From assembly GCF_002846335.1 (NCBI RefSeq), contig NZ_PJMQ01000001.1, forward strand, positions 992,001 through 1,056,000: a stretch of 64,000 bases of DNA. Direction: 5' to 3'. Position 1 is the first letter of the stretch. Every line of letters begins with the position of its first letter. The DNA is from Janthinobacterium sp. 61 (GTDB lineage Bacteria > Pseudomonadota > Gammaproteobacteria > Burkholderiales > Burkholderiaceae_D). A program made the position numbers and the translations under genes. This document shows, piece by piece, positions 47,770 to 56,700 of the stretch. The notes beneath the pieces are model-generated. The model had not been told where the DNA came from and ran no database searches. It saw nothing but the letters and a program-made list of their open reading frames with translations.

Positions 47770-48762
47770 ATGTCTCTCTCCCAAATGCAAGTCTTCAATA
47801 AGTACATCATGCCAGCGACCATCGAGACGCTGGCACAGATGGTGGACAAGTTCAACGCCGCCAGCAATGGCGCCATCCGCCTCACCACCGAAGGCTTCGA
47901 AGGCGACTTCCTGCAGGAATCCTTCTTTGCGGCTATCCATTCCGCCCAGCGCCGCGTAAATCGCTACGGCGCCAACGGCGTTGCGGCTTCGACCGACCTG
48001 ACCCAATTGAAGCACAATTCGGTGAAGATCGCCGGCGGCTTCGGTCCGATTCGCTTTGAACCATCGCAGATGACCTGGTTGCACAAGCCGACGGCTGAAG
48101 GCATCGAAGTTGCCTCGCGCAATTTCGCCGAAGCGATGCTGGCGGATCAGCTGAACACGGCCATCCTGGCGCTGGTAGCGGCCATCAGCAACAACGCCAA
48201 CACGGTCAACGATGTGAGCGCGACGCGTGGTGTGGACTATATCGCCATGAACGAAGCCCATGGCAAGTTCGGCGACCACAGCGGCAATCTGGTGGCGCAG
48301 ATCATGAACGGCACGACCTTCCACAAGCTGATCGGCGCCAACCTGGCCAATGCAACTCAGCTGTTCCAGGCCCAAAACGTGCGCGTGGTGGATGTGCTGG
48401 GCAAGCCGGTGGTGGTTACCGACGCGCCGGCGCTGTATTCGGCTGCCGTCGGCCCTGCGCCTGGTCCTGCTGCACCTGCCAAGCTGCGCGTGCTGTCCCT
48501 GGCCGAGGGTGCTGCAACCGTTACCGACGGCTCTGACATCATCAGCAACATCGAAACGACCAATGGTAATCAGCGCATTGAAACCACGATGCAGGTTGAC
48601 TACACCTTCGGCCTGGGCTTGAAGGGCTACACCTGGGATGAAGCCTCGGGCGGCAAGTCGCCATCCGATGCCGCGCTGGGCACCGGCTCCAACTGGGACA
48701 AGGTCGCCACCACCGACAAGCATACGGCTGGCGTGATCACCATCGGTGACGCGACCAAGTAA
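47770..48762 (+). CDS. major capsid protein
   Basis: The 330-residue protein follows the scaffold by 3 bases: MSLSQMQVFNKYIMPATIET, FNAASNGAIRLTTEGFEGDF, VKIAGGFGPIRFEPSQMTWL, EAMLADQLNTAILALVAAI. The pattern fits HK97-fold coat proteins of the DUF4055-portal phage group. It forms the icosahedral shell. Confidence 0.88.
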   Translation: MSLSQMQVFNKYIMPATIETLAQMVDKFNAASNGAIRLTTEGFEGDFLQESFFAAIHSAQRRVNRYGANGVAASTDLTQLKHNSVKIAGGFGPIRFEPSQMTWLHKPTAEGIEVASRNFAEAMLADQLNTAILALVAAISNNANTVNDVSATRGVDYIAMNEAHGKFGDHSGNLVAQIMNGTTFHKLIGANLANATQLFQAQNVRVVDVLGKPVVVTDAPALYSAAVGPAPGPAAPAKLRVLSLAEGAATVTDGSDIISNIETTNGNQRIETTMQVDYTFGLGLKGYTWDEASGGKSPSDAALGTGSNWDKVATTDKHTAGVITIGDATK

Positions 48763-48769
48763 GCCCGCG

Positions 48770-48797
48770 CCGCGCCTCTCAACGGGGCGCGGCTTCT
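48770..48797 (+). terminator. partial terminator after the capsid gene
   Basis: CCGCGCC and GGCGCGG pair around TCTCAACGG, followed by CTTCTTCC. A weak terminator here would raise capsid message relative to downstream genes. Confidence 0.5.
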
Positions 48798-48826
48798 TCC
48801 ATCAAGCAAAAAAAACGGAGTTCCAA

Positions 48827-49294
48827 ATGGAAAATGTACCGGCAAACATCTGGTATCTGCCAGGGCCGATGTTCCAATACAACGAGGACGTCAAGGCGCT
48901 CGCGCGCCAGGCTGGCCTCAAAATCATCGATGCAAACGTGGCTGTTGGCCGCGCCAATGCCGCAGAAGACGTGCCGGACGTCACGATCAAGGCCGAACTC
49001 CTTGATCAAGGCGCGGGCGAGCGCGTGCCGACCGCGGCCGAGTTGATGACTGCCCGTGCTGATCTGCTGGCTGCGCACGATGATTTGCAGCAACGCGAAC
49101 GCGAGCTGGCGGCCGAGAAAGAGCGCGTTGCCAAGCAGGCGAAAGAAAATGAACTCGCTGCCGCACGCAACGCGGAGCAGGCCGCCGCCAACGAAGTCGA
49201 GGCCCAACGCCTGCGCGACGAAGCGGCCAAGCAGGCCGCAGTCACCCAGACGGCAGCCTCTGAATCGAAGCCCACCAAGGCCAAGACCACTTAA
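48827..49294 (+). CDS. virion-associated protein with coiled coil
   Basis: The 155-residue protein has a folded N-terminal half (MENVPANIWYLPGPMFQYNE, GLKIIDANVAVGRANAAEDV). The remainder is a long helix rich in Ala/Glu/Arg (RERELAAEKERVAKQAKENE). Prophage A keeps a related fragment (1473-1691) that carries an extra HeH/LEM-like end missing here. Location after the capsid gene suggests a minor head or decoration component. CGGAG precedes the ATG. Confidence 0.65.
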   Translation: MENVPANIWYLPGPMFQYNEDVKALARQAGLKIIDANVAVGRANAAEDVPDVTIKAELLDQGAGERVPTAAELMTARADLLAAHDDLQQRERELAAEKERVAKQAKENELAAARNAEQAAANEVEAQRLRDEAAKQAAVTQTAASESKPTKAKTT

Positions 49295-49359
49295 GCGCTG
49301 TCCGCCGCCGCCCCCGTCCCAAGTCGGGGCATTCATTGATCCTCCATCCGAAAGCTGTT

Positions 49360-49875
49360 ATGCCCATCATCATCGAAACCGGCGAAGGCCTGGCCGGCGC
49401 CGAATCCTATGCCAGTGTTGCCGCGGCGGACGCGCGTTGCGCCCGCCTGGGCCTGACTGCCTGGGCGGCGCTGGCCGAAGCTGATAAAGAAATCGCCCTG
49501 CGCAAGGCCATGATCTTCATGGCCACCTACCGCACGCGCTGGGCCGGCCGTCGCGCCTATCAGCACCAGGCGCTGGACTGGCCGCGCTATGGCGTGGCCG
49601 TTGATGGCTTCGCCGTGCTCAGCACTATCGTGCCGGCGGAGGTGGTCAATGCCTGCATCGACCTAGCCGTGCGCGCAGGGCGGGGCGAGGATCTGCTGCC
49701 TGACCTCGACATCGGCTCGAACGCGATCAAGATAGACAAGACTGGCCCACTAGAAACGGAGTACTTCCAGAACGCCACGGATGCGCGCGAGCGCTTCGTG
49801 GCGGTTGATGCGCTCCTGGCACCTTACTTCGGCTCGGCTGGGGGCGGCAATTCGGTCAAGGTGATACGAGGATGA
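49360..49875 (+). CDS. DnaT-like neck/adaptor protein
   Basis: The 171-residue protein starts MPIIIETGEGLAGAESYASV, then AADARCARLGLTAWAALAEA and LRKAMIFMATYRTRWAGRRA, LDWPRYGVAVDG. The family is annotated as DnaT-like ssDNA-binding protein, but in this gene order it occupies the head-tail adaptor position. I regard a structural adaptor role as more likely. A frameshifted copy is at 2537. Confidence 0.75.
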   Translation: MPIIIETGEGLAGAESYASVAAADARCARLGLTAWAALAEADKEIALRKAMIFMATYRTRWAGRRAYQHQALDWPRYGVAVDGFAVLSTIVPAEVVNACIDLAVRAGRGEDLLPDLDIGSNAIKIDKTGPLETEYFQNATDARERFVAVDALLAPYFGSAGGGNSVKVIRG

Positions 49876-50243
49876 GCACCTATCCGGCAGTGAGGATCGA
49901 TGGCTGTTTCGTCGCTGATAACACCTACCGCGAAGACGACAAGGTATGGATCGTCACCAACCTGATCGCGCGCGCTAAGGACTTGGTGCCATTCGACCTT
50001 CCGCTGGCCGCGATCTACAGCGGCTCGGAGGTCTGGCCGGCAGTCGGATCGGCCTACGGCATGGCGCATCACGTGCGCCGCGCGCTGGACGTCAACACCG
50101 AGTATCCGATCATTCTGTGCCAGCAGGGCTTCATCATGGACGGCTGGCATCGCGTGCTGCGTGCCCTGATCGACGGCAAGACCACGATCAAGGCCGTGCG
50201 CTTCGTGGAGACGCCGCCGTATGACTACTTGAAAGCGCCATAG
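49872..50243 (+). CDS. ParB/sulfiredoxin-like hypothetical protein
   Basis: The 123-residue protein (MSTYPAVRIDGCFVADNTYR, VPFDLPLAAIYSGSEVW, IILCQQGFIMDGWHRVLRAL, IDGKTTIKAVRFVE) has the DGWHR motif typical of small ParB/Srx-like domains. It is inserted between neck genes and overlaps the upstream gene by 4 bases. It may be an accessory enzyme rather than a structural part. Confidence 0.6.
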   Translation: MSTYPAVRIDGCFVADNTYREDDKVWIVTNLIARAKDLVPFDLPLAAIYSGSEVWPAVGSAYGMAHHVRRALDVNTEYPIILCQQGFIMDGWHRVLRALIDGKTTIKAVRFVETPPYDYLKAP

Positions 50244-50246
50244 GCT

Positions 50247-50621
50247 ATGAACGACTACAGCAAAACCGCTGCGCGCGCCGACCAGTCCCTGCGCCGAAAG
50301 GGTGGCATCGTGGTGCTGCGCCAGGTAGTGACCGGCGAGTACGACCCGGACCTTGGCGCCGCGCCCAGCGCAACCACGGACTACGAAGGCACGGGCGTCA
50401 AGATCAACTATGAGGCCGAGAACATCGACGGCACGCTGATCCAAGCGGGCGACCAGCAGCTCCTGCTGTCGCCGCTGCAGCGCAACGGCGCGCCAATGCC
50501 GACGCCGAGCACGGCCGATCTGGTGCTGTTCGGCGGCGCCAGTTACACAGTGAAGGCCGTCGAAATCACGGCACCGGTCGATGTGGCCGTGCTGCACACG
50601 TTGCAACTGCGGGGGCTTTGA
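50247..50621 (+). CDS. head-closure / neck protein
   Basis: The 124-residue protein has a beta-barrel pattern (GIVVLRQVVTGEYDPDLGAA, GTGVKINYEAENIDGTLIQA, ADLVLFGGASYTVKAVEITA) matching phage head-tail joining proteins of similar length. It lies between the adaptor and the HK97 gp10-like gene, the normal place for head closure. Confidence 0.75.
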   Translation: MNDYSKTAARADQSLRRKGGIVVLRQVVTGEYDPDLGAAPSATTDYEGTGVKINYEAENIDGTLIQAGDQQLLLSPLQRNGAPMPTPSTADLVLFGGASYTVKAVEITAPVDVAVLHTLQLRGL

Positions 50622-51118
50622 TGGCGAACATGTCGTTCTCGATGCAGATTGCCGAGTTCATCGCCAAGACGAAGGCCAACCAGGATCTGGTGGTGCGCTC
50701 CATCACCATGAAAATCGACAACAAGCTGGTGCATCGCTCGCCGGTAGGCGACGCGAAGTACTGGAAGCACAAACCACCGCCTGGCTACACAGGAGGCCGC
50801 TTCCGCGCCAACTGGCAGCTCTCCATCGGCTCACCGTCTGCTGGCGTGCGCGACCTGATCGACAAGGACGGCAGTGCCACGATTGCCGCGCACGGTAGCG
50901 TCATCAGCGCGGCGAAGGCGGGGGACGTGATCTATCTGGTGAACAATTTGCCTTACGCGCGCCGCATCGAGGAGGGCTGGTCTCGCCAGGCTCCCGTCGG
51001 CGTGGTGATGCTGACGGTCGTGGAATTCCGCACCATTGTGGACAATGCTGTGAACGGCGTGCGCGACGGCACCACCGCAAGCGAGTTCGCCCAAGGCTAT
51101 TCGAGCTATAAATTATGA
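50621..51118 (+). CDS. HK97 gp10-like tail-completion protein
   Basis: About 165 residues (MANMSFSMQIAEFIAKTKAN, RSPVGDAKYWKHKPPPGYTG, GRFRANWQLSIGSPSAG, VIYLVNNLPYARRIEEGWSR). The TGGRFRANWQ and NNLPYAxRxExG segments are characteristic of the gp10 family, a neck/tail-completion component. Confidence 0.85.
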   Translation: MANMSFSMQIAEFIAKTKANQDLVVRSITMKIDNKLVHRSPVGDAKYWKHKPPPGYTGGRFRANWQLSIGSPSAGVRDLIDKDGSATIAAHGSVISAAKAGDVIYLVNNLPYARRIEEGWSRQAPVGVVMLTVVEFRTIVDNAVNGVRDGTTASEFAQGYSSYKL

Positions 51119-51516
51119 GCCAACCCACAATACGAGCGGCGCTGGAGGCGGCCTTGGCCAGCCTCGCGCCAGCCATCGACACCGCTTGGCAGAACGTGCC
51201 TTACACGCCAGTCACCGGCCGACCGTATCAAGCGGCCTATTTGCTGCCGGCGGAACCGGACAATCATTCCTTGGGCGACGGCTCGCGCCAGGAGCGTGGC
51301 ATCTTCCAGGTCAGCCTGATGTATCCGCAAGGGCAGGGCACTGCCGCCGCCGGCGCCCGCGCTGAAATGATCGCGGGACTCTTCAAGCGCGGCGCAAGCT
51401 TCACGAAGGGCGATGTGACCGTGCAGATTGAGCGCACGCCCCTAATCGCCGACGGCCGCGAAGACGGCGACCGCTGGATGGTCCCGGTAAAGATCCGGTA
51501 TTTCTGCAACCTGTAA
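51115..51516 (+). CDS. tail terminator-like protein (DUF4128)
   Basis: The 133-residue protein (RAALEAALASLAPAIDTAWQ, YQAAYLLPAEPDNHSLGDGS, RQERGIFQVSLMYPQGQGTA, ending DRWMVPVKIRYFC) matches DUF4128, the family that caps the tail tube. It overlaps the gp10-like gene by 4 bases. Confidence 0.85.
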   Translation: MSQPTIRAALEAALASLAPAIDTAWQNVPYTPVTGRPYQAAYLLPAEPDNHSLGDGSRQERGIFQVSLMYPQGQGTAAAGARAEMIAGLFKRGASFTKGDVTVQIERTPLIADGREDGDRWMVPVKIRYFCNL

Positions 51517-51533
51517 CTCGCATCACTCCCCAC

Positions 51534-51558
51534 AGATCGCCTCGGCGGTCTTTTTTTT
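51534..51558 (+). terminator. terminator before the tail tube gene
   Basis: AGATCGCC-TC-GGCGGTCT followed by eight T. The two-base loop is tight, so the outer stem would open slightly. It separates neck from tail genes. Confidence 0.6.
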
Positions 51559-51583
51559 CGACCAAAGAAAGGCAATCTATACC

Positions 51584-52786
51584 ATGACCACAGCAAACGG
51601 CATCGACAGTCTGCTCGTTATCGCCAAACAGCCGGCAGAAGGCACGAAGGCGCTGGCCGCCGCTGGCCGCCTCTATCCGCGCGTGACCGCGACGTTCGAC
51701 ACGGACGCCGACAAGTACTCGAGCAACGAGATCGACCCAAGCCAGCAACAAGGCGACACGCGCCTGGGTAACTTCCGTACGTCGGGCGTCATCAAGGGCG
51801 AGGCCTCGTGCGGCACCTATGCAGTGCTGCTGGCCGCGCTGCTGCGCCGCGACTTCACTGCCGGCGGCGTCACCGCGGCGCAAAATACCATCGCATCGGG
51901 CGCAACGGGCCTGACGCGTAGCGCTGGATCCTGGCTGGCCGACGGCCACCGCGCCGGTACCGTCGTGCGCATCGGCGGCTTCTTGACCACGGGCGCTGCC
52001 AACAATGGCAAGAATTTCTTCGTCACGTCGGTCACCGCCTTGAAGCTGACGGGCCAGTTCATGGACGGCAGCGCCATGACGGTGAAGGTCGAAGGCGACC
52101 CGGTGACTGTGACTGCAACCGGCAAACGCAGCTTCACGCCGCTGACTGGGCACACCACGGACTGGTTCACCGCCGAAGTGCAGGATCCGGGCATCGCCGT
52201 CAATCGCTGCTTCATCGACCAACTGGTGAGCAAGGTGGATATCGCCGTGCAGCCGAACGGCATCACAAGCATGGACTTCACCCTGATGGGCAAATCGGAA
52301 GGCCCGACCACACCGGCCGCCTACTTCAACGCGCCTGCCGCCACGCTTGCTACCGGCAAGTTCTCCGGCGCCACCGCAATGCTGTCGGTCGCCGGCATCC
52401 CGTCCCAAATCTGCACGGGCATGTCGCTGTCGCTGGATGGCCAGGTCAAGATCGATCCGGTGATCGGCTCAAAGTTCGCCGCGGCCGCCTCGCGCGGCAA
52501 GGTGCTGGGCAGCGGCCAGTTCACGGTGCTGATGCAGGATTCGGCCTATATCGACTACTTCAAGCAGGAAGTCGAGCTGCCGCTGGCCTACGCCATGGCA
52601 GCCAGCACTGCGCCGCTGGCCGAAGTGATGACCATCGCCATGGGCCGCATCAAGATCACCTCGGCCAAGGTCGATGATGGCGAGAAAAACAAGATCGTCA
52701 CCTGCGCCTTCGACATCCTGCGCTACCAAGGCGCCGATGCGCAGCACGAGGCCACCACCGTGGCGTTCCAGGACACCAGTTTGTAA
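51584..52786 (+). CDS. major tail tube protein
   Basis: The 400-residue protein (MTTANGIDSLLVIAKQPAEG, DKYSSNEIDPSQQQGDTRLG, SGVIKGEASCGTYAVLLAAL, INRCFID-like VAVNRCFIDQLVSK, ending TTVAFQDTSL) has the family pattern of siphovirus tail tube proteins with two beta-sandwich parts. It is placed between the tail terminator and the tail chaperones. Hundreds of copies stack to form the tube. Confidence 0.85.
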   Translation: MTTANGIDSLLVIAKQPAEGTKALAAAGRLYPRVTATFDTDADKYSSNEIDPSQQQGDTRLGNFRTSGVIKGEASCGTYAVLLAALLRRDFTAGGVTAAQNTIASGATGLTRSAGSWLADGHRAGTVVRIGGFLTTGAANNGKNFFVTSVTALKLTGQFMDGSAMTVKVEGDPVTVTATGKRSFTPLTGHTTDWFTAEVQDPGIAVNRCFIDQLVSKVDIAVQPNGITSMDFTLMGKSEGPTTPAAYFNAPAATLATGKFSGATAMLSVAGIPSQICTGMSLSLDGQVKIDPVIGSKFAAAASRGKVLGSGQFTVLMQDSAYIDYFKQEVELPLAYAMAASTAPLAEVMTIAMGRIKITSAKVDDGEKNKIVTCAFDILRYQGADAQHEATTVAFQDTSL

Positions 52787-52918
52787 CCATCCCGCCCGGC
52801 CCCCGTGCCGGGTTTCCTTTTTGGCGCAAGCCAACCCCAGCACCGACCGGTCGCTGTCGCCTTCGTGGGCGCGGCGGCCGGCACGGGCACTTATCAAAAC
52901 CCACGAAAGGCATAACCC

Positions 52919-53392
52919 ATGAATACCACCCAAGCACCTGCAGCCCTGAACGCCGCTCAAGTCATCGCCGTCGCCGGCTTCGACATCGCCAACCTGTCCG
53001 CGCCGGCCGCGCGCGTGACCTTCGACGTGCCAGTGATCTTCGATGCCGACGGCGAGCCCGTGGCCGGCATCAAGATCGTCGGCAAGAATTCCGACGAGTA
53101 CCGCAAGGAAAGCCATGCCGTGCGTGCAGAAGGCTACAAGAAGTCGGCCAAGCGCAAGACCGCAATCGACGCCTCTACCGATGAAGGCGCCGATCAGCTG
53201 GTGCACGTCATCGATGACAATCAGAAGCGCCTGGCGCTGGCCGTGACCGTCGACTGGTACGGCTTTACCAGCAATGGCGCCGCCGTGCCGTTCGACAAGG
53301 GCCTGATAGCCACGGCGTTCGACAAATTCCCGACCTGGCAAGAGCGCATCACGGCCGCCTTGGAAAACGACGCCAATTTTTTGAAGGTCTAA
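52919..53392 (+). CDS. tail assembly chaperone (gpG-like)
   Basis: The 157-residue protein (ALNAAQVIAVAGFDIANLSA, GEPVAGIKIVGKNSDEYRKE, LALAVTVDWYGFTSNGAAVP, WQERITAALENDANFLKV) is the first half of the chaperone pair that wraps the tape measure. A slippery TTTTTTG sits 4 codons before its stop, allowing a -1 shift into the next frame. Confidence 0.82.
   Translation: MNTTQAPAALNAAQVIAVAGFDIANLSAPAARVTFDVPVIFDADGEPVAGIKIVGKNSDEYRKESHAVRAEGYKKSAKRKTAIDASTDEGADQLVHVIDDNQKRLALAVTVDWYGFTSNGAAVPFDKGLIATAFDKFPTWQERITAALENDANFLKV
53377..53383 (+). promoter_or_regulatory. programmed -1 frameshift site of the tail chaperone
   Basis: The zero-frame codons AAT TTT TTG form the heptamer T-TTT-TTG. After slipping one base back, the ribosome reads GAA GGT CTA ACC and avoids the TAA at 53390-53392. 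It continues through LLLYADHLFDRAA to the stop at 53739. Position and outcome match the G/GT frameshift of lambda and many siphoviruses. Confidence 0.8.
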
Positions 53393-53739
53393 CCCAGGCC
53401 CTGCTGTTGTACGCCGATCACCTGTTTGATCGCGCGGCAGCGGCAGGCGATGGCAACGCCAAGGGCGATCACCTGGATACCGCCCGGCAAAACCCGCTTT
53501 ATCGGGCGCCCGAGGCGCAGGAGGTGCCGCAGTTGCCGCCCGAGCTGGCCTATATCTGGACCTGGTTCACCCGGCTGACCCAGAAACGCCAGTGCGGTAT
53601 GGCTGTGAATGCGCTGACTAGCGCCGAGATACTGGCCTGGCAGGCGCGCCACGGCGTGCGCTTTGACCCGTTCGAAGAAGGTGTGATCGATCGCCTCGAT
53701 GCGCTGTTTATTTATCACCAAAACAAGAAGGAAAAATAA
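53384..53739 (+). CDS. tail assembly chaperone T extension (made by -1 frameshift)
   Basis: This frame has no good independent start and is joined to the gpG-like gene by the slippery site. It encodes LTQALLLYADHLFDRAAAAG, then ELAYIWTWFTRLTQKRQCGM, LTSAEILAWQARHGVRFDPF and FEEGVIDRLDALFIYHQN. The WTWF and ITxxEIxAW..R-type motifs are typical of T domains that bind tail proteins. Its stop overlaps the tape-measure ATG (TAATG). Confidence 0.8.
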
Positions 53740-56700
53740 TGCCTGATATCGCCGAGCTTGGCCTTTCGATTGACACGCGCCAACTGGAGCAGGGAGCCGA
53801 GGCCATGGATCGCCTCGGCGTCGCCAGCGAGAGTGTCGAGAAGAAGGTCGACAGCGCGACGACGGCCATAGACAAACTTGGCAAGGCGAGCGCGGACGCC
53901 AAGGGTAAAACTGCGGAAGGTGCAGCCGCTGTCGATGCCGTGGGCGAGGCAGGCGCGCGCGTGGTCCAAAAGGTGGATGCGGCGACCGCTTCTATCGACG
54001 CGATGGGCGCCACTGCTACCCGCATCCGCACGGTATTCCTGGGCGGCAGTAACACGCTCGATGGGTTCATGGGCTCATCTATGGGCGTATGGCGTAGCAG
54101 TGAGGCCGCCGCCGCTGGGATTGATAGTCTCGGCAATGCCACCGAGCGAACTTGGAAGAAGCAGGCTGACTACAACGGTGCGATGGCCGACACGACCCGC
54201 ATCATGCGGCAGGCCGCCGACGCAGCTCGGACCCTGGAAGAGTCCAATCACAGAATGCTGATGCAGCTGCAGCGCGAGATCGATACCTTCGGAATGGCAC
54301 GCGGCGAACTGGAGCGCTATCGCGCCGCTGAATTGGGCTTGGGTAGCGCGGTCCAGACCAAGGCAGCGGCATTGGGCAATAGCATTGATGCCATGCATCG
54401 CGAGGAGCGGGCTGCCCGCGACGCCGCTGGCGCACAGGATCGGGCAGCAGCCGCTGGCGATCGTTTTATCAAGAGCTTACAGGACCAAGTGGCCACGCTG
54501 GGTATGACGACCCAGCAGCTACAAACCTACCGCGCGGCTCAGTTGGGTGTTTCCGACGCGGCTGCGCCGCTGATTAACAAGCTTGCCGAGACGGGTGAGG
54601 GCGCAAAAAAGGCAGGCGGCCACATGGAAGGATTTAGCTTCCAGTCGGCGAGCGCCAAACGTGAGTTGTTGGTGCTCGCGCACGAACTGAGCCAAGGACA
54701 ATTCAGCCGCTTCGGCGGCTCGATGATGGTGCTGGGCGAGCAGACGGGCGCTGCGGGCTTGCTGTTTAGCGCCGCCGGTCTGGCTGCGCTAGGCCTGGCG
54801 GCCGCCATCGGCACGGTCGTTTATGCCATGGTCAAAGGCGCCGGCGAACAGCGTGAAATGAACAATGCCCTGATCTCGACCAGTAACTATGCAGGCGTGA
54901 CCAGCGATAGGCTGAATGAGATGGCGCATGCGGCGACCGAGGCAGGAGGAAGTATCCGCGAGGCAAAGAAGGTCGTCACGGAGCTGGCTGGTACCGGTAA
55001 ATTTACGGGCGACCAGATTGCCTATATCTCTGAGGCTGTGATTGCGCTTGAGCATGCGGGCAGTAGCTCCATTAAAAAAACCATTGCTGAATTCGAGTCA
55101 CTGGCTGTGCAAATGACGGGCAATGGCGCGCGCTCCACGGAGGCAATTACCCGCGCCGCATTGAAGCTTGATGACACCTATCACTTCTTGACCATCGAGG
55201 TGTATGCGCATATCCGCGCCTTGGAAAAAGAAGGAGATCAGAAGGCTGCATCCGCCTTGGCAACGTCAGAATTTGCAAAGGCTACGAAAGACGGTGCTGA
55301 GCAGATGGCAAAAAATCTTGGGTCGGTGGCCACGGCTTGGCATTCTGTCACCGAGGCTATTGGAGAGGCAATGTCTGCGATTGGGGATTTTGCCAAGAAG
55401 GGCTCGCTATCTAAGGATGTGGATAGCTACGGTTTTCGCCTGAGTGAATTTGATCGCGAGTTAAAAGAAAGCAATGTTCGCCTGGGCCGGGCGCCGGATG
55501 CTATCTCGCCCGAAATGGATGCGACGCGTACCAAAATCGTCTTGGGATTGACCGCCGCCGTTGAAAAACTGAATATTGCCGAGGCCGAAGCTATTGGAAA
55601 AGGAAAAGAGCAGCAGGATAAATCCGCAATGCTGCACGATCTGCAGCGTATGCAGGCGGCTGACGACAAGCGCAAAGAAGAAGCCCTTGGTCGCCTCAAC
55701 GTCGAGTTGGAGAAGAATCTAAAGACAGAGGAGAAGATTCGCGCCTCAAAAACCAATGACCCGCTTCTTTTGGCAATGATTGCCCCAGATGCCATAGAGG
55801 CGCGCCGCCTTGCGACTATCAAGGAATATTCCAAGAAGCCGACCGCCGCCAAGGTTGATCAGGCCGAAAACACGGCGATGGCCGACCATCTAGCCCGTAT
55901 CCAAGACGATGTAAATGCCGAAAAGGCCAACATCGATCTGCTTACCAAGATGAATGAAATGTTCCACAAGGCCGGCCGTTTGGGCGATGAGGAATATTTC
56001 AAGAACAAGCGCGACTATGCCCAGGCCACAGCAGCCGAAGAGATCAATGGCTACACAGTTCAGATCGCCGCATTGCGCGCGCATCACAGTGCCACCGCCG
56101 CCGAGGCCGCGAAGCACGCCAAGCAGATTAATGACCTGACAGGCAAGCGCGCAGCCGCTGAAGCTCAGGCTGATAAGGCAACCCAATTGCTCGACACAGA
56201 AGAGATGTTGCGCAAGGACGCCCTTGGCGAGGCGGCAGTGAAGGCGACAAATAAGGAAGTCAATGCGATCAATGCCCAAATTGCCGCAGTGGAAGAGCAA
56301 ATCCGCGCCTACGGCATGCTTCCGGCGCAAAAGACAGCTCTGGCTGTCGCCGACCTTGAAGAGCAAAAAGCCGCGCTGGCAGGGTTTGAGAACAACGATA
56401 AAGTTATCGATGGCATTAATCGCAAGATCGAAGCGATGAAACGCCTTGGCATCGTCCAAGGCAAGGCTTCGACGCAAGAGCAGGGCGGCGACGTGGCCAA
56501 GGCCAAAGAGTTGCTGGATATCCTGACGGCTGTCGACACCGCAACGAAGTCGGCAGCGCAAGGCATGGCGGCGTCGTTCGGCGCGGTCGGCACTGCCATT
56601 GGCGGACTGACGACAGCATTGTCCGGCTATGCCGTGCAGCAGCAGGCTATCGCTGCCCAGTTGGCCGCTGCGACTAAAGATGCCTATGGTGACCCGACCA

